A stretch of DNA of 64,000 bases from Legionella birminghamensis (GTDB lineage Bacteria; Pseudomonadota; Gammaproteobacteria; Legionellales; Legionellaceae): contig NZ_UGNW01000001.1 of the NCBI RefSeq assembly GCF_900452515.1, positions 310,001 to 374,000 on the forward strand, in the 5' to 3' direction. The translations under genes and the position numbers were made by a program. Shown here one piece after another: positions 29,549-38,866 of the stretch. Every line of letters starts with the position of its first letter. The stretch's first letter is position 1. The notes under the pieces were generated by a model that worked only from the letters and a program-made list of their open reading frames with translations, made no database searches and had not been told where the DNA came from.

Positions 29549-30379
29549 ATGAAGACCGAGGGAATTGGCCTATTGGCATTAAATTGTTTTATTTCAACCG
29601 CAATTGCAGGCAGCGTCGGCGAAATTGGACCTTCCTCACCGGCAATGGGCGGCTTTTTCCTGGGGGTGGGTGCTGCCTACGAGGATTTGCGGGTAAAATC
29701 CAATGCGTCTGCAACGCTTGATGCGGTCAGCGGTTTTCCACCCCTGGGAGTGTTCACGGGCGCAAGGACAGCCGATAGTGATTCGGATGACCGGATTGTC
29801 CCTCAGTTTCAGGCAGGTTATTTCAGATCGTTTAGTGAAAACGGTTGGCTGTGGGGCCTGGAGTTTGTCTATCAACCTTCGCGGTTAAAAACGACTGGAA
29901 AAGCTGCGTCAGTCCATTTTGTGAATGCACTTGAGAATGTGAGCAATGAGTTACTGGTAGATGGTTTTCAAACCAAAATGGATCAGCAATTTCTATTGCC
30001 GGTATTGATTGGCCATTCATTCCGAAACAGTTTTCTTTACGCAGGCATAGGTCCCTCCTGGCAAAAAGCGGAACATACTGTCTATGGCAGTTCAGACACA
30101 CTCTCGGGTTATTACATTGGTAATTTGAAGGGCTTCTCTCGAGAAAAATGGTTGTGGGGTGGGGCTGTTCAGGCGGGTATGGCGTACTACCTCAATCCTG
30201 CCTGGTTCCTGATGGCAAATTATACCTATTCACGGACGGAAAAGTTCAGAGTGAATCACTCGCTGGCATTCACACCAGAAATAAATCAGGGCTTAAATGG
30301 TGGTTTTGTCGCCTTTAATTCCTCCCTGCGTTTGAGTACGCAGTCCGTGAGCCTTTCGATTAATCGGGTATTTGGTTAA
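29549..30379 (+). CDS. Outer-membrane beta-barrel protein
   Basis: A 276-residue exported protein with an N-terminal signal sequence (GLLALNCFISTAIAGSVGE). The rest is an alternation of amphipathic strands with aromatic girdles: FFLGVGAAYEDLRV, NGWLWGLEFVYQPSRL, NSFLYAGIGPSWQKAEHT, WFLMANYTYSRTEKF, and a terminal strand in SVSLSINRVFG. The last residue is not Phe, but the final strand is otherwise typical of a surface-antigen/OmpA-like eight-stranded barrel. AAGGCGG lies upstream of ATG 29549. The 13-bp gap to the GH17-like gene suggests one operon. The function is unknown. Confidence 0.8.
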   Translation: MKTEGIGLLALNCFISTAIAGSVGEIGPSSPAMGGFFLGVGAAYEDLRVKSNASATLDAVSGFPPLGVFTGARTADSDSDDRIVPQFQAGYFRSFSENGWLWGLEFVYQPSRLKTTGKAASVHFVNALENVSNELLVDGFQTKMDQQFLLPVLIGHSFRNSFLYAGIGPSWQKAEHTVYGSSDTLSGYYIGNLKGFSREKWLWGGAVQAGMAYYLNPAWFLMANYTYSRTEKFRVNHSLAFTPEINQGLNGGFVAFNSSLRLSTQSVSLSINRVFG

Positions 30380-30409
30380 AATCTGCAGATCCAGCGGCAA
30401 AACGCCCGC

Positions 30410-30549
30410 CGAATCCCCGCGGTGGCAGCCGTAGTTATCTACACCAATATTTTCTCCGTCCGAATCCCCGCGGCACCGACCGCGGGGATTCGATAGCTTT
30501 TAATTCTCATGCACTTGTGTAAGCTATGGGTCGGTGCCGCGGGGATTCG
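30410..30549. repeat. CCCCGCGG palindromic repeat, locus 1
   Basis: Four copies of the half-site CGAATCCCCGCGG or its complement occur at 30410-30422, 30461-30473, 30480-30492 and 30537-30549. The outer pair 30461-30479 and 30531-30549 is a perfect 19-bp inverted repeat. A TAGTTATCTACACCAAT motif at 30432-30448 matches the flank of locus 3. It fills the gap between two convergent genes (30380-30587), and the hairpins could also end transcription from both sides. Confidence 0.85.
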
Positions 30550-30587
30550 AACGGGCTTTGACCGGGACCCTTTGTTCAAGGTTGCCC

Positions 30588-32171
30588 TTATACCAAACTA
30601 AGACTTGCGCTAGCCGATATAGGTGACCCGTCGTCTCTGGGCGAAGTTCCCATTCTTTCAAAAAATGTCTGAATATTGGGCTTTTTATCTTCAGATCTGG
30701 ATTCGACTATCCGGGCGTTTTTAAGTTTCAAGGGGAAAAACTCATCGACGAGTTTGCCTAATATTAGAATGCCCTGGTCCTCGCTTAATTCAGGCTCAGA
30801 CTGGGCTGAGCATCCATGCTCCGTAATGGTGTTTTCCAGTTGGAGACCTGTAGAAAGTAAGTGGTGAATTGATCTTCTAAAGGCTTCATCTTTTGTTACG
30901 GGATAGAATATGTCCCTTTGCACATGCCGCTCCCCTGTTAGAGATTCTGTACAAGAGGAAGGTGAGGAAATCGATTGAAGGGCATTTGTAAGAATGCGTC
31001 TTTGGATGATTTGTGATTGACTGTCCTGAGGCGATGCTTTCTCAACAAAAACCGGGTTGATAAACCTCAATAAAATAAAGGCCAGGAACATACGCATAGC
31101 CTCCTCTGGGGTGGGGCATTTACGGGCCAAATCGGCGTAAGCTAACTTTAAAAACCTTTGCATTAGCGGTGGAAATCGATCAGGAGACAGCAGGTATTGC
31201 AGGACATGCCTGAATTGATCCTGCAGATTGCTGATATCCTCGGGCTCTGCCTGAAAATCTATCTGCTGGGTCGTATAATTTTCAATATCAATATTAATTC
31301 GAGCGATAAAAGGCGACAGGGAAGAAATTTGCTCCCATGTGCTTTCTTTAAATGCGACTTGCTCCTGTTTTGCAAGAAATAACTGAGGCAACAAGTTATC
31401 GCTACGGCACCAGGTTTCCAGCGGTTCAAATTTCAGTAAGTGGCTGTAAACCGCTAACATTTCATCCTCAGATAGATGCTCAGATAAAACCTGCGAAATT
31501 TTCCTGTTTTTACAAGCCAGGTTAAATATCTGTAATATTTGTGCAAAGGTATGTTTGTCTTTTTTTCGTACCAGATCCACGATAAATTTGCTGGCTTTTT
31601 CATCGTCTATAGAAAACAGGGCTTCAAAATAACCTCCGAGAGTCGTAAAACCCTTGTCCTCTATGGTTTTTTTCTCGTGGGCTGGCAGGGGGCGCCTCGT
31701 CGGGAGAGGCGATGTTGGCGGCGATTTATAAAAAGTGTGTTGCCTGGAATGGTTGCCTCGTGGAGAGATCGGCTCCTTAAATTCCTCCCCTCTTTTTTTA
31801 ACATAGTCCTTCAGTTTTAAATTGGTATGATCCTGAATCAACTCGCCGCTTTCGAGGGCAGTTTTATTTTTGAGTGACTTATTCAGCTTCTTGTCGCTAA
31901 ATAAAAAGTCAAAATTCTTCATGGCAGGTGAAATTTGAAATAGCCTTGAGAATAACTCAAACAGGCTGGACTTATATTCGTCTATAAAATGCTTAAAGGA
32001 TTGTTTCTCTTCCGAATGCTGGATTTTGGGCAGGAGATTCTCTGAAACTAATTTTTTAAATGCCTGGAGTTCGGTTACGTCTTGGGGCGTACAATGCTGC
32101 TGCGCGAGGTTTAGCCCGACTTCAATAATGGACAGTAATAAATAGTACTCATGCCGTGGTGTAAGGCTCAT
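30588..32171 (-). CDS. RasGAP-domain protein, probable Dot/Icm effector
   Basis: A eukaryote-like protein of 527 residues. The N-terminal 160 residues are helical. A Pro/Ser-rich linker follows (SPPTSPLPTRRPLP). From about 170 to 440 comes a RasGAP fold: FEPLETWCRSDNLLPQLF holds the candidate arginine finger R256, and FILLRFINPVF (about 365-375) matches the FLRFINPAI signature. GAP proteins speed GTP hydrolysis by Ras-type GTPases, which bacteria lack, so the target would be in a host cell. The C-terminus (SPRDDGSPISASASLSLV) is short, polar and hydrophobic-tipped, as in Dot/Icm signals. ATG 32171 is chosen for AAGAGG upstream; ATG 32198 has none. Confidence 0.82.
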   Translation of the reverse strand: MSLTPRHEYYLLLSIIEVGLNLAQQHCTPQDVTELQAFKKLVSENLLPKIQHSEEKQSFKHFIDEYKSSLFELFSRLFQISPAMKNFDFLFSDKKLNKSLKNKTALESGELIQDHTNLKLKDYVKKRGEEFKEPISPRGNHSRQHTFYKSPPTSPLPTRRPLPAHEKKTIEDKGFTTLGGYFEALFSIDDEKASKFIVDLVRKKDKHTFAQILQIFNLACKNRKISQVLSEHLSEDEMLAVYSHLLKFEPLETWCRSDNLLPQLFLAKQEQVAFKESTWEQISSLSPFIARINIDIENYTTQQIDFQAEPEDISNLQDQFRHVLQYLLSPDRFPPLMQRFLKLAYADLARKCPTPEEAMRMFLAFILLRFINPVFVEKASPQDSQSQIIQRRILTNALQSISSPSSCTESLTGERHVQRDIFYPVTKDEAFRRSIHHLLSTGLQLENTITEHGCSAQSEPELSEDQGILILGKLVDEFFPLKLKNARIVESRSEDKKPNIQTFFERMGTSPRDDGSPISASASLSLV

Positions 32172-32359
32172 ACAAATAACCTCTTGTAAATCTTTCATTT
32201 AAGAGGCCTAATATTAAGCTAAAATTAACAAATATTAAACAGATAATATTATTTTTGATTCTAATGTAAATTTAATCTCATGTAATATACTTCAATAAAA
32301 CCTGTAAAATAAATTGCTTGCCGTAAAAAGCGCATGGATTGACGGATAATGGGGCGAAC

Positions 32360-33829
32360 ATGAAAACTTACCAAATGTATATTAATGGCGAATTTACCCA
32401 GGCAAAGGACGGTGCGACCCGCGATATTATTGATCCAGGCAATGGCGATCTCATTGCAAAAGTGCCTGAAAGCACCAAAGATGATGCAGTGCTTGCCATT
32501 GAGGCTGCGCGCGCTGCCTTTGATAATGGCGAATGGCGTAAAGTATCGGCGATTGATCGTGGAAAACTGCTATTTAAGCTTGCCGACCTAATTCGTGAAA
32601 ACGCTGGCCGCCTGGCTGAACTGGAAACAAGAAATTGCGGCAAACCCCTGGCTGAGGCAGAGTATGACATTGCGGATGCTGCAAACTGTTTTGAATTCTA
32701 CGCAGGGCTTACCACCAAAATTCATGGCGAAACTATGTCAGTTCCGGCCAACTCATTCAGTTATGTAGTTCGGGAACCAGTCGGTGTCTGCGGCCAAATA
32801 ATTCCCTGGAATTTTCCCCTGCTGATGGCTGCCTGGAAACTCGCGCCGGCATTAGCTGCTGGCAATACAGTGGTTTTGAAGCCCTCGGAATTAACCCCCA
32901 TCACTGCACTCGAATTATTTGAATTGATTGATCAATGCGGATTTCCGCCAGGGGTCGTCAATCTGATAACCGGCCCAGGCGCCGGAGCGGGGGAGGAATT
33001 AAGCAGTAATCCATTAGTGGATAAGATTGCCTTTACAGGCGGGACATTGACGGGTAAAAAAATCATGCAGGCAGCTACCGGCAATCTGAAAAAAATCTCG
33101 CTGGAGTTAGGCGGTAAAAATCCCAATATTGTGTTTGCCGACTGTGACCTGGAAATGGCAATTGACGGTGCCCTTTTTGGGGCATTCGCCAATCAAGGGG
33201 AAGTTTGCTCAGCAGGCTCGCGTTTAATCGTTGAGCGTTCCATTCATAAGGATCTTATCGAAGGAATGCTTAAGAAGATTCCCAATATCAAGTTAGGCCA
33301 TGGGCTGGATGCTGGTGTCAAAATGGGGCCTTTGGTTTCCAGTGCCCACCGGGCTAAAGTAGAGGATTATATTCGAATTGGCATAGAGGAAGGCGCCAAA
33401 TTGCTCTGCGGCGGAAAAAGGCCAACCGGCGAAGCGTTTTCGAGGGGAAATTTTCTTGAGCCCACTATCTTTGATGAAGTGAAAACAGATATGCGTATTG
33501 CGCGAGAAGAGATTTTCGGCCCTGTCCTCGTTGTTATTCCTTTCGATTCCGAGGAAGAGGCCATTCGGATTGCTAATGATACCCATTATGGTTTAGCCGC
33601 AGCAGTCTGGACAAAAAATATCACACGCGCCCATCGAGTCACATCGCAGCTGCGTGCAGGCATTTTATGGGTTAATCATTATCACCCCACTTATAATGAA
33701 ATGCCCTGGGGAGGGTATAAGCAAAGCGGTTCTGGCCGTGAGCTTGGATTGTATGGCATTGAAAGTTATCTTGAGGTAAAACAGGTTAATATTAATCTGG
33801 ATGAAACACCCATTGGATGGTATGAATGA
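32360..33829 (+). CDS. NAD(P)-dependent aldehyde dehydrogenase
   Basis: An ALDH superfamily enzyme, 489 residues from ATG 32360 (GGGG upstream; an in-frame TTG lies at 32339). Visible family parts are the cofactor strand GQIIPWNFPLLMAAWKLAPA, the FTGGTLTGKKI loop, the catalytic Glu in LELGGKNPNIV, the catalytic Cys in NQGEVCSAGSR, and EIFGPVL near the end. It is closest in style to betaine-aldehyde or gamma-aminobutyraldehyde dehydrogenases. Its stop overlaps the next gene as ATGA, so the oxidation probably works with the following transaminase on one pathway, for example putrescine or GABA breakdown. The substrate is inferred. Confidence 0.92.
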   Translation: MKTYQMYINGEFTQAKDGATRDIIDPGNGDLIAKVPESTKDDAVLAIEAARAAFDNGEWRKVSAIDRGKLLFKLADLIRENAGRLAELETRNCGKPLAEAEYDIADAANCFEFYAGLTTKIHGETMSVPANSFSYVVREPVGVCGQIIPWNFPLLMAAWKLAPALAAGNTVVLKPSELTPITALELFELIDQCGFPPGVVNLITGPGAGAGEELSSNPLVDKIAFTGGTLTGKKIMQAATGNLKKISLELGGKNPNIVFADCDLEMAIDGALFGAFANQGEVCSAGSRLIVERSIHKDLIEGMLKKIPNIKLGHGLDAGVKMGPLVSSAHRAKVEDYIRIGIEEGAKLLCGGKRPTGEAFSRGNFLEPTIFDEVKTDMRIAREEIFGPVLVVIPFDSEEEAIRIANDTHYGLAAAVWTKNITRAHRVTSQLRAGILWVNHYHPTYNEMPWGGYKQSGSGRELGLYGIESYLEVKQVNINLDETPIGWYE

Positions 33830-35151
33830 AACAAATCAGCATTAAAACAGCAATTCCCGGCCCCAAATCAAAGCGGCTGATGGAAGAACGCCGCCAGCAT
33901 GTTGCCCGCGGGCCTTTCCATGCGACCCCGGTTTTTGTGGAGAGGGCAAAAGGGATATTTGTAGAAGATGTTGATGGCAATGTCTTCATGGATTTCTCAT
34001 CGGGTATTGGGGTGGTTAACACAGGCCATACTCCAGAAAGCCTCGTGAATGCCGTCAAGGCGCAGGCGGAGAAATTCATGCATACAAGTTTTAATATTCT
34101 TCCCTATGAAAATTATATCCGGGTATGCGAAAAGCTGAATTTCCATGTTCCGGGAACATTCGAAAAAAAATCGCTGCTATTAAACTCAGGGGCGGAGGCG
34201 GTTGAAAATGGAATAAAGATTGCTCGTGCTTATTCCGGGAAACAGGCCATTATCTGCTTTGATCATGCTTACCATGGGCGTACCTATATGGCGATGGCAC
34301 TTACTGCAAAAAACAAACCCTACAAGCAGGGTTTTGGCCCCTTCCTCTCAGAGGTTCATCGCGCACCATTCCCTTATGAATACCGCTGGTGCGGGAAGAA
34401 CTGTGTGGAAGAAGCATTTAATGATTTTGTCGAGTTGGTCAGTTTTCGTGTGGGTGTTGAGAATGTTGCAGCAGTGATTCTTGAGCCTGTTCTTGGGGAG
34501 GGGGGATTTCTACAGTTTCCGACTGCTTTTTTGAAAATGCTGCGTGAATTCTGTACGGCCAATCAGTTAATTCTGATTGCTGATGAAATCCAGTCAGGCT
34601 TTGGTCGGACAGGTCAGTTGTTTGCCATGGATACGCTTGGGGTTGAACCTGATCTCACCCTCACTGCCAAAGGACTCGGCGGCGGTACAGTGATTGCTGC
34701 GGTAACTGGCAGGGCTGAAATGATGGATGCTGCCATGGAGGGAGGGCTTGGAGGCACCTTTGGTGGGAATCCTTTGAGTTGTGCGGCAGCCCTTGAAGTA
34801 TTCAAACTATTTGAAGAGGGGAGTCTCCTGAAAAATGTCACAGCACTGTCCGCTGTGCTCGAAGAGCGGCTCCAGGCATTTAAAGAAGGCTATGACATAG
34901 TAGGCGATGTCCGCGGCCTCGGAGTGATGCGGGGCATTGAGCTGGTGAAGGATAAAGACAGCCGGGCGCCCAACAGGGAAGCGGCTGCCAACCTGGCGCG
35001 CTATTGCCTTGAACATGGCCTTGTCATACTGAACTGTGGAACCTACAGCAATGTTATCCGCTTGCTCATGCCGCTTTCTACCAGGCTAAGCGATTTAAAC
35101 ACCGGTCTTTCAATTATTGAAGAAGGATTAAAACGGGAGTGCGGATTATAG
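33826..35151 (+). CDS. Class III aminotransferase (4-aminobutyrate aminotransferase-like)
   Basis: A PLP enzyme, 441 residues, class III (GabT-like). Visible parts are DVDGNVFMDFSSGIGVVNTGH, the phosphate loop LLNSGAEAVENGIKIAR, the aromatic CFDHAYHGRT, the cofactor Asp in LIADEIQSGFGRTG, and the Schiff-base Lys in LTAKGLGGG. It would move an omega-amino group to 2-oxoglutarate or pyruvate. The 4-bp ATGA overlap with the aldehyde dehydrogenase shows translational coupling; together they can turn an amino-aldehyde and an omega-amino acid into central metabolites. GABA is the likely substrate but is not proven by sequence alone. Confidence 0.92.
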   Translation: MKQISIKTAIPGPKSKRLMEERRQHVARGPFHATPVFVERAKGIFVEDVDGNVFMDFSSGIGVVNTGHTPESLVNAVKAQAEKFMHTSFNILPYENYIRVCEKLNFHVPGTFEKKSLLLNSGAEAVENGIKIARAYSGKQAIICFDHAYHGRTYMAMALTAKNKPYKQGFGPFLSEVHRAPFPYEYRWCGKNCVEEAFNDFVELVSFRVGVENVAAVILEPVLGEGGFLQFPTAFLKMLREFCTANQLILIADEIQSGFGRTGQLFAMDTLGVEPDLTLTAKGLGGGTVIAAVTGRAEMMDAAMEGGLGGTFGGNPLSCAAALEVFKLFEEGSLLKNVTALSAVLEERLQAFKEGYDIVGDVRGLGVMRGIELVKDKDSRAPNREAAANLARYCLEHGLVILNCGTYSNVIRLLMPLSTRLSDLNTGLSIIEEGLKRECGL

Positions 35152-35263
35152 CTGGACTCCACGGGGTCTTTGCCAGAGGATCTTCACTGCAAATGGATTG
35201 AATCTTTATTTCTGCCTTGTATGCCTGCTACACTCAGTAACTCCCTCCTTCTTTCTAATTAAC

Positions 35264-35479
35264 ATGGAACCAGTAAAACCCCCGTATCGTAAATTGTGGC
35301 GTTCACGTAGAGACAGAAAAATTGCCGGTGTTTGTGGCGGGCTGGCGGTTTATTTTGGCGTCGATCCATTTTGGGTTCGTTTTGCCTTTGTTTTATTTTT
35401 TATTTTAGGAGGAGCGGCTTTTCTCTTATATCTGCTGATGTGGTTCCTGATTCCATTGGAGCCGAGAGATTGGTATTAG
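35264..35479 (+). CDS. PspC-domain membrane protein
   Basis: A 71-residue PspC-family protein. RDRKIAGVCGGLAVYFGVDP is the family signature, followed by one membrane span (FAFVLFFILGGAAFLLYLLMWFLIP). Start ATG 35264 is chosen because MEPVKPPYRKLWRSR fits family N-termini; the frame is open back to 35198 but that part is non-homologous. PspC proteins take part in envelope stress sensing. No pspA or pspB is nearby, so a stand-alone role is likely. Confidence 0.85.
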   Translation: MEPVKPPYRKLWRSRRDRKIAGVCGGLAVYFGVDPFWVRFAFVLFFILGGAAFLLYLLMWFLIPLEPRDWY

Positions 35480-35679
35480 TACTCATAAAAATGATTGCCC
35501 GGCGTCAATTTAAGCTTGAATTAATGCCTGCTTTTGAGCACTATGTAGAATTGTTGAAATATGATGGGTTCTCAGTATAATGTAAGCTCAAGTCTGACGA
35601 TTTTCTAATCATAGTGATGGGTTTTTATGATTGAGATCGCGTGATACTAAAGGATTAACCAAGCAACCACAGTGAATAT

Positions 35680-36981
35680 ATGAATAAAATTGCCCTCTCA
35701 CAAAATGAAAAAATAGGTTGTAAAAAGCAGCTGGCATTTGCCTGGCTGGTATGGGGATTAGCCGCCGCTTTTTATTTTTCGGATTACATGGCCAGAGTCG
35801 CTCCAGGAGTAATGCATCGCAGCCTGCAAATTGATTTTGGAATAAATGAGGCCGGTTTCGGCATACTTACCGCGTCATTCTATATTCCCTATATCATCAT
35901 GCAGATCCCTGTAGGGTTAACCGTCGATCGTTTGAGTATCCGCGGCATATTAACGGTGATGTCATTAATTACAGCCCTGGGATGCTGTGTATTTGGCCTG
36001 GCAGATGGCTTAATGATGGCTTCTGTTGGCCGTATGCTGATTGGTTTCAGTGCGGCATTTGCTTTTGTAAGCTCATTGAGATTGGCGACTTCCTGGTTTC
36101 CTCCGGCAATGCTTGGCCTTCTATCTGGCTTGACTCAATCACTTGGGATGCTGGGTGCGGCTGCAGGTGAGGCACCAGTATCATTCCTGGTTTCAAATGT
36201 CGGTTGGCGCCACAGCATGTTAATCATTGCATTTTTGTTCATTGCTTTAGCCGGTCTTCTCTATCAGTTTGTACAGGATCAACCCGGAATACCAAGACGG
36301 GAAGTCAAAAAGCAGCCCGCTAAAATCAGCATTCTGCAAAGCCTGGTGATCGTTCTGAAACATCGTCAAACCTGGTTAAATGCCCTTTATGCCGGATTTC
36401 TATTCGGCCCGACTGCTGTAATCGGCGAAGCGATTGGACCCGCTTATTTACAATATGGAAGGGGATTGTCAGCACATTCTGCAGCTTTCGCAACGGGATT
36501 GATTTTCATCGGCTGGGGGATTAGCGGCCCGCTTTCCGGATGGCTTTCCGACCGTATGGGGCGGCGCAAACCGCTAATGATCGCATCCGCTATTTTTGGT
36601 CTGATTTTAAGTTCGCTGTTTGTTTTCATTCCTTCAATGGATACCGCTACTGCTTATTTCTTATTCTTTGCCTTTGGGATTACCAATACAGGTGTGGCAA
36701 TTGCCTATGCTGTATCTACCGAGATTCAGGATGGTAAAGTGCTGGGAACGGCAATCGCATTCACCAATATGGCATCCATTTTCGTCGGGGCCTGTATGCA
36801 ACCTTTAGTCGGCTGGCTGGTAGATAAAGCAGCCGGCCCCAGAGCTTATAATCTGGAAAACTTATTACTGGCTGATTTCCAGGCGGGACTGAAGATTTTG
36901 CCTCTTTGCTCATTAGTTGCGCTGATTCTGGCTCTAACAGTCAAAGAAACATACTGTCATCCGGTTCGCGAAGTGCATTAA
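35680..36981 (+). CDS. MFS transporter
   Basis: A 433-residue major facilitator with 12 predicted membrane helices. It has the A-like motif GLTVDRLSIRGIL between helices 2 and 3 and the matching LSDRMGRRKPLM between 8 and 9. The N-terminal helix FSDYMARVAPGVMH resembles the group of Legionella MFS proteins related to nitrate/sugar-phosphate carriers and to the phagosomal amino-acid carriers. The substrate cannot be told. It is followed by a hairpin and stands alone. Confidence 0.88.
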   Translation: MNKIALSQNEKIGCKKQLAFAWLVWGLAAAFYFSDYMARVAPGVMHRSLQIDFGINEAGFGILTASFYIPYIIMQIPVGLTVDRLSIRGILTVMSLITALGCCVFGLADGLMMASVGRMLIGFSAAFAFVSSLRLATSWFPPAMLGLLSGLTQSLGMLGAAAGEAPVSFLVSNVGWRHSMLIIAFLFIALAGLLYQFVQDQPGIPRREVKKQPAKISILQSLVIVLKHRQTWLNALYAGFLFGPTAVIGEAIGPAYLQYGRGLSAHSAAFATGLIFIGWGISGPLSGWLSDRMGRRKPLMIASAIFGLILSSLFVFIPSMDTATAYFLFFAFGITNTGVAIAYAVSTEIQDGKVLGTAIAFTNMASIFVGACMQPLVGWLVDKAAGPRAYNLENLLLADFQAGLKILPLCSLVALILALTVKETYCHPVREVH

Positions 36982-37003
36982 GGAAAATAAATAATTCGCC
37001 ACT

Positions 37004-37026
37004 GCTCAGCCCATCCTAGGCTGAGC
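37004..37026 (+). terminator. Hairpin after the MFS gene
   Basis: GCTCAGCC and GGCTGAGC form an 8-bp perfect stem with a 7-base loop, 23 bp after the MFS stop. No T-run follows, so it is a weak terminator candidate. Confidence 0.4.
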
Positions 37027-37210
37027 GGTAAAGCCCAGCAAATACCAAGCCTATAACTAGACCCTAATTTTCACAGCCTGTTCAATTTTAAAGATTTTTA
37101 TCGTATTTCTTTTGCTAGTTAGGTCATCTCGTGTTTTAATTATCTGGAATTCTTTCGCTGACTTTTATTCGTTTTAATAACTGATGAGTTAGACTAACAC
37201 GGAGATAATA

Positions 37211-38686
37211 ATGAAAAAACTTTTGGGAGTGGTGGTGATATTGGCCGCTCTAATCATTGGTGGTTATTTTGGTATGGGTGTAATGACTGAACGCACCATA
37301 AAAAAAGACGCTGCAATTGTCAATCAGTCCAACAATATATTTATCGATATACCAGAATATCATAAAGGATTATTCAAGTCAGATGCTAAACTGAACTGGA
37401 AGTTTCACGCGCCTGAGCGTGTGGAAACCGATGAAAATGGCCAGACAGTAACAATTCCTGCACAGGATTTCCAGGGGCAAATGCCTTTGACTGTTTATCA
37501 TGGTCCTATTATTTTCCACAAAGGCGTTCGTTTTGGTCTCGGTTATGCGGAAACAACAATTCCATTACCTGATGAGGCGCAAGCACAATTCAAACAAATG
37601 TTTACTGCTGATTCTACCGCTCCTCAGTTGAAGTTAAGTTTGTTTGTAAATTATTTAAACAACAGCCGTGTAAAAATGGAAATACCTTCATTCAAGATGG
37701 TTGCCCAGCAAGGCGGCGGTGAGTTTGAATGGTTAGGTATGAGCAGTGCAACGACAATTACTTCAAATATCGATAAGGTCAAAGGGGACATTACGATTGA
37801 GGGAATGCGTTTTGCCAAACCAGATGCCAAGGTAACTGGCTCAATCGGTGAAATCAGTTCTGAATATAACCTTTATAAAGCGGATAATGGTTTGTACTTT
37901 GGCGATGCCAGCATTTCATTTCCTTCTGTGGTGGTCAAGGCTGATACAACAAGTCTCTTCGAGCTGGATGGTTTGGATATGTATTCCAGCAGCGATATCG
38001 ATGGTGACTTATTCAATTCTCATTTCAAAGTGTCCTTAAATAAAATGCTCATTGAAGGGCAAACTTATGGCCCAGGCAATTTTGAACTGGCAATAAGAAA
38101 TCTTGACGCGAATGTATTGGCTAAATTAAATCAGCAGATCCAGCAGGCGCAGCAAGGTAGTGAGCAGGAAAAACAACAAGCCCTAATGGCGATGTTGCCT
38201 GATGTACCCAAGTTATTTGCCCGTGGAGCCGAGTTTGAAATATCAGAACTGAGTTTCGCTATGCCCGAAGGTACAATCGAGGGTACGCTGTTGGTCAGCC
38301 TGCCTAAGGGAGATATCGGCAATCCATTTGAGGTAATGCAGAAAATTCAGGGTAATGGCAAATTAAAAGTGCCAGCTCCTATTCTGAAAAAGCTCATGAC
38401 ACAATCCAACAAACAACGTTTGGGCTCCCAGGCTGCTCAGCAGGAACTCGTTCAGCAAATTCAGAATGCACAGGCTCAGGGAGGTAATACTGCCGCAGCG
38501 ACTACTGCCAGTACCCCCGACACCACTCAACAAGCAGCTGCTATGACTGATCAGCAAATTGCATCGATGCTGCAATCAGGCCTAATCGTTCAACAAGGCA
38601 ACGATTATGTTGTTGAGTTGAGCCTGAATCAGGGACAATTTATAGTGAATACCAAACCATTCACTCCAGCAATGCTGAAATTCTAA
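37211..38686 (+). CDS. YdgA-family (DUF945) protein
   Basis: A 491-residue envelope protein of the DUF945/YdgA family. One N-terminal membrane anchor (LGVVVILAALIIGGYFGMG) is followed by a long beta-rich periplasmic part with the usual YHGPIIFHKG motif and repeated GDITIEG-like strands. Near the C-terminus there is a Gln/Ala/Thr-rich linker (NAQAQGGNTAAATTAS) before a final short domain. The family's function is unknown. GGAG lies upstream of ATG 37211 and a strong hairpin follows. Confidence 0.85.
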   Translation: MKKLLGVVVILAALIIGGYFGMGVMTERTIKKDAAIVNQSNNIFIDIPEYHKGLFKSDAKLNWKFHAPERVETDENGQTVTIPAQDFQGQMPLTVYHGPIIFHKGVRFGLGYAETTIPLPDEAQAQFKQMFTADSTAPQLKLSLFVNYLNNSRVKMEIPSFKMVAQQGGGEFEWLGMSSATTITSNIDKVKGDITIEGMRFAKPDAKVTGSIGEISSEYNLYKADNGLYFGDASISFPSVVVKADTTSLFELDGLDMYSSSDIDGDLFNSHFKVSLNKMLIEGQTYGPGNFELAIRNLDANVLAKLNQQIQQAQQGSEQEKQQALMAMLPDVPKLFARGAEFEISELSFAMPEGTIEGTLLVSLPKGDIGNPFEVMQKIQGNGKLKVPAPILKKLMTQSNKQRLGSQAAQQELVQQIQNAQAQGGNTAAATTASTPDTTQQAAAMTDQQIASMLQSGLIVQQGNDYVVELSLNQGQFIVNTKPFTPAMLKF

Positions 38687-38692
38687 TCCCGT

Positions 38693-38720
38693 GGAGTGAT
38701 CTGGAGGCCCAGATCACTCC
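38693..38720 (+). terminator. Strong hairpin terminator after the DUF945 gene
   Basis: GGAGTGATCTGG (38693-38704) and CCAGATCACTCC (38709-38720) form a perfect 12-bp stem with a 4-base loop, followed by ATTTCATT. It starts 7 bp after the stop codon. Confidence 0.75.
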
Positions 38721-38866
38721 ATTTCATTAAAAATCAACGGCTTGATTCAAATTTATGCTGAGCAGGTGATTTTTTGTGAGTAAAATTTGTAAATTACTAA
38801 ACCTATACTTGTCAGGAATTGCCCAATTGGGTAAGATGCTGTTTTTCTAAGGAGGAGTTAATAATA

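Noticed and set aside
30410-30549. CCCCGCGG repeats as a CRISPR array
   Set aside because: The units are inverted palindromes at uneven spacing, not direct repeats with unique spacers, and no cas genes are in the window.
35491-35580. A 29-codon frame (MIARRQFKLELM...) after the PspC gene
   Set aside because: It looks coding-like but has no ribosome binding site and no known family; too short to support.
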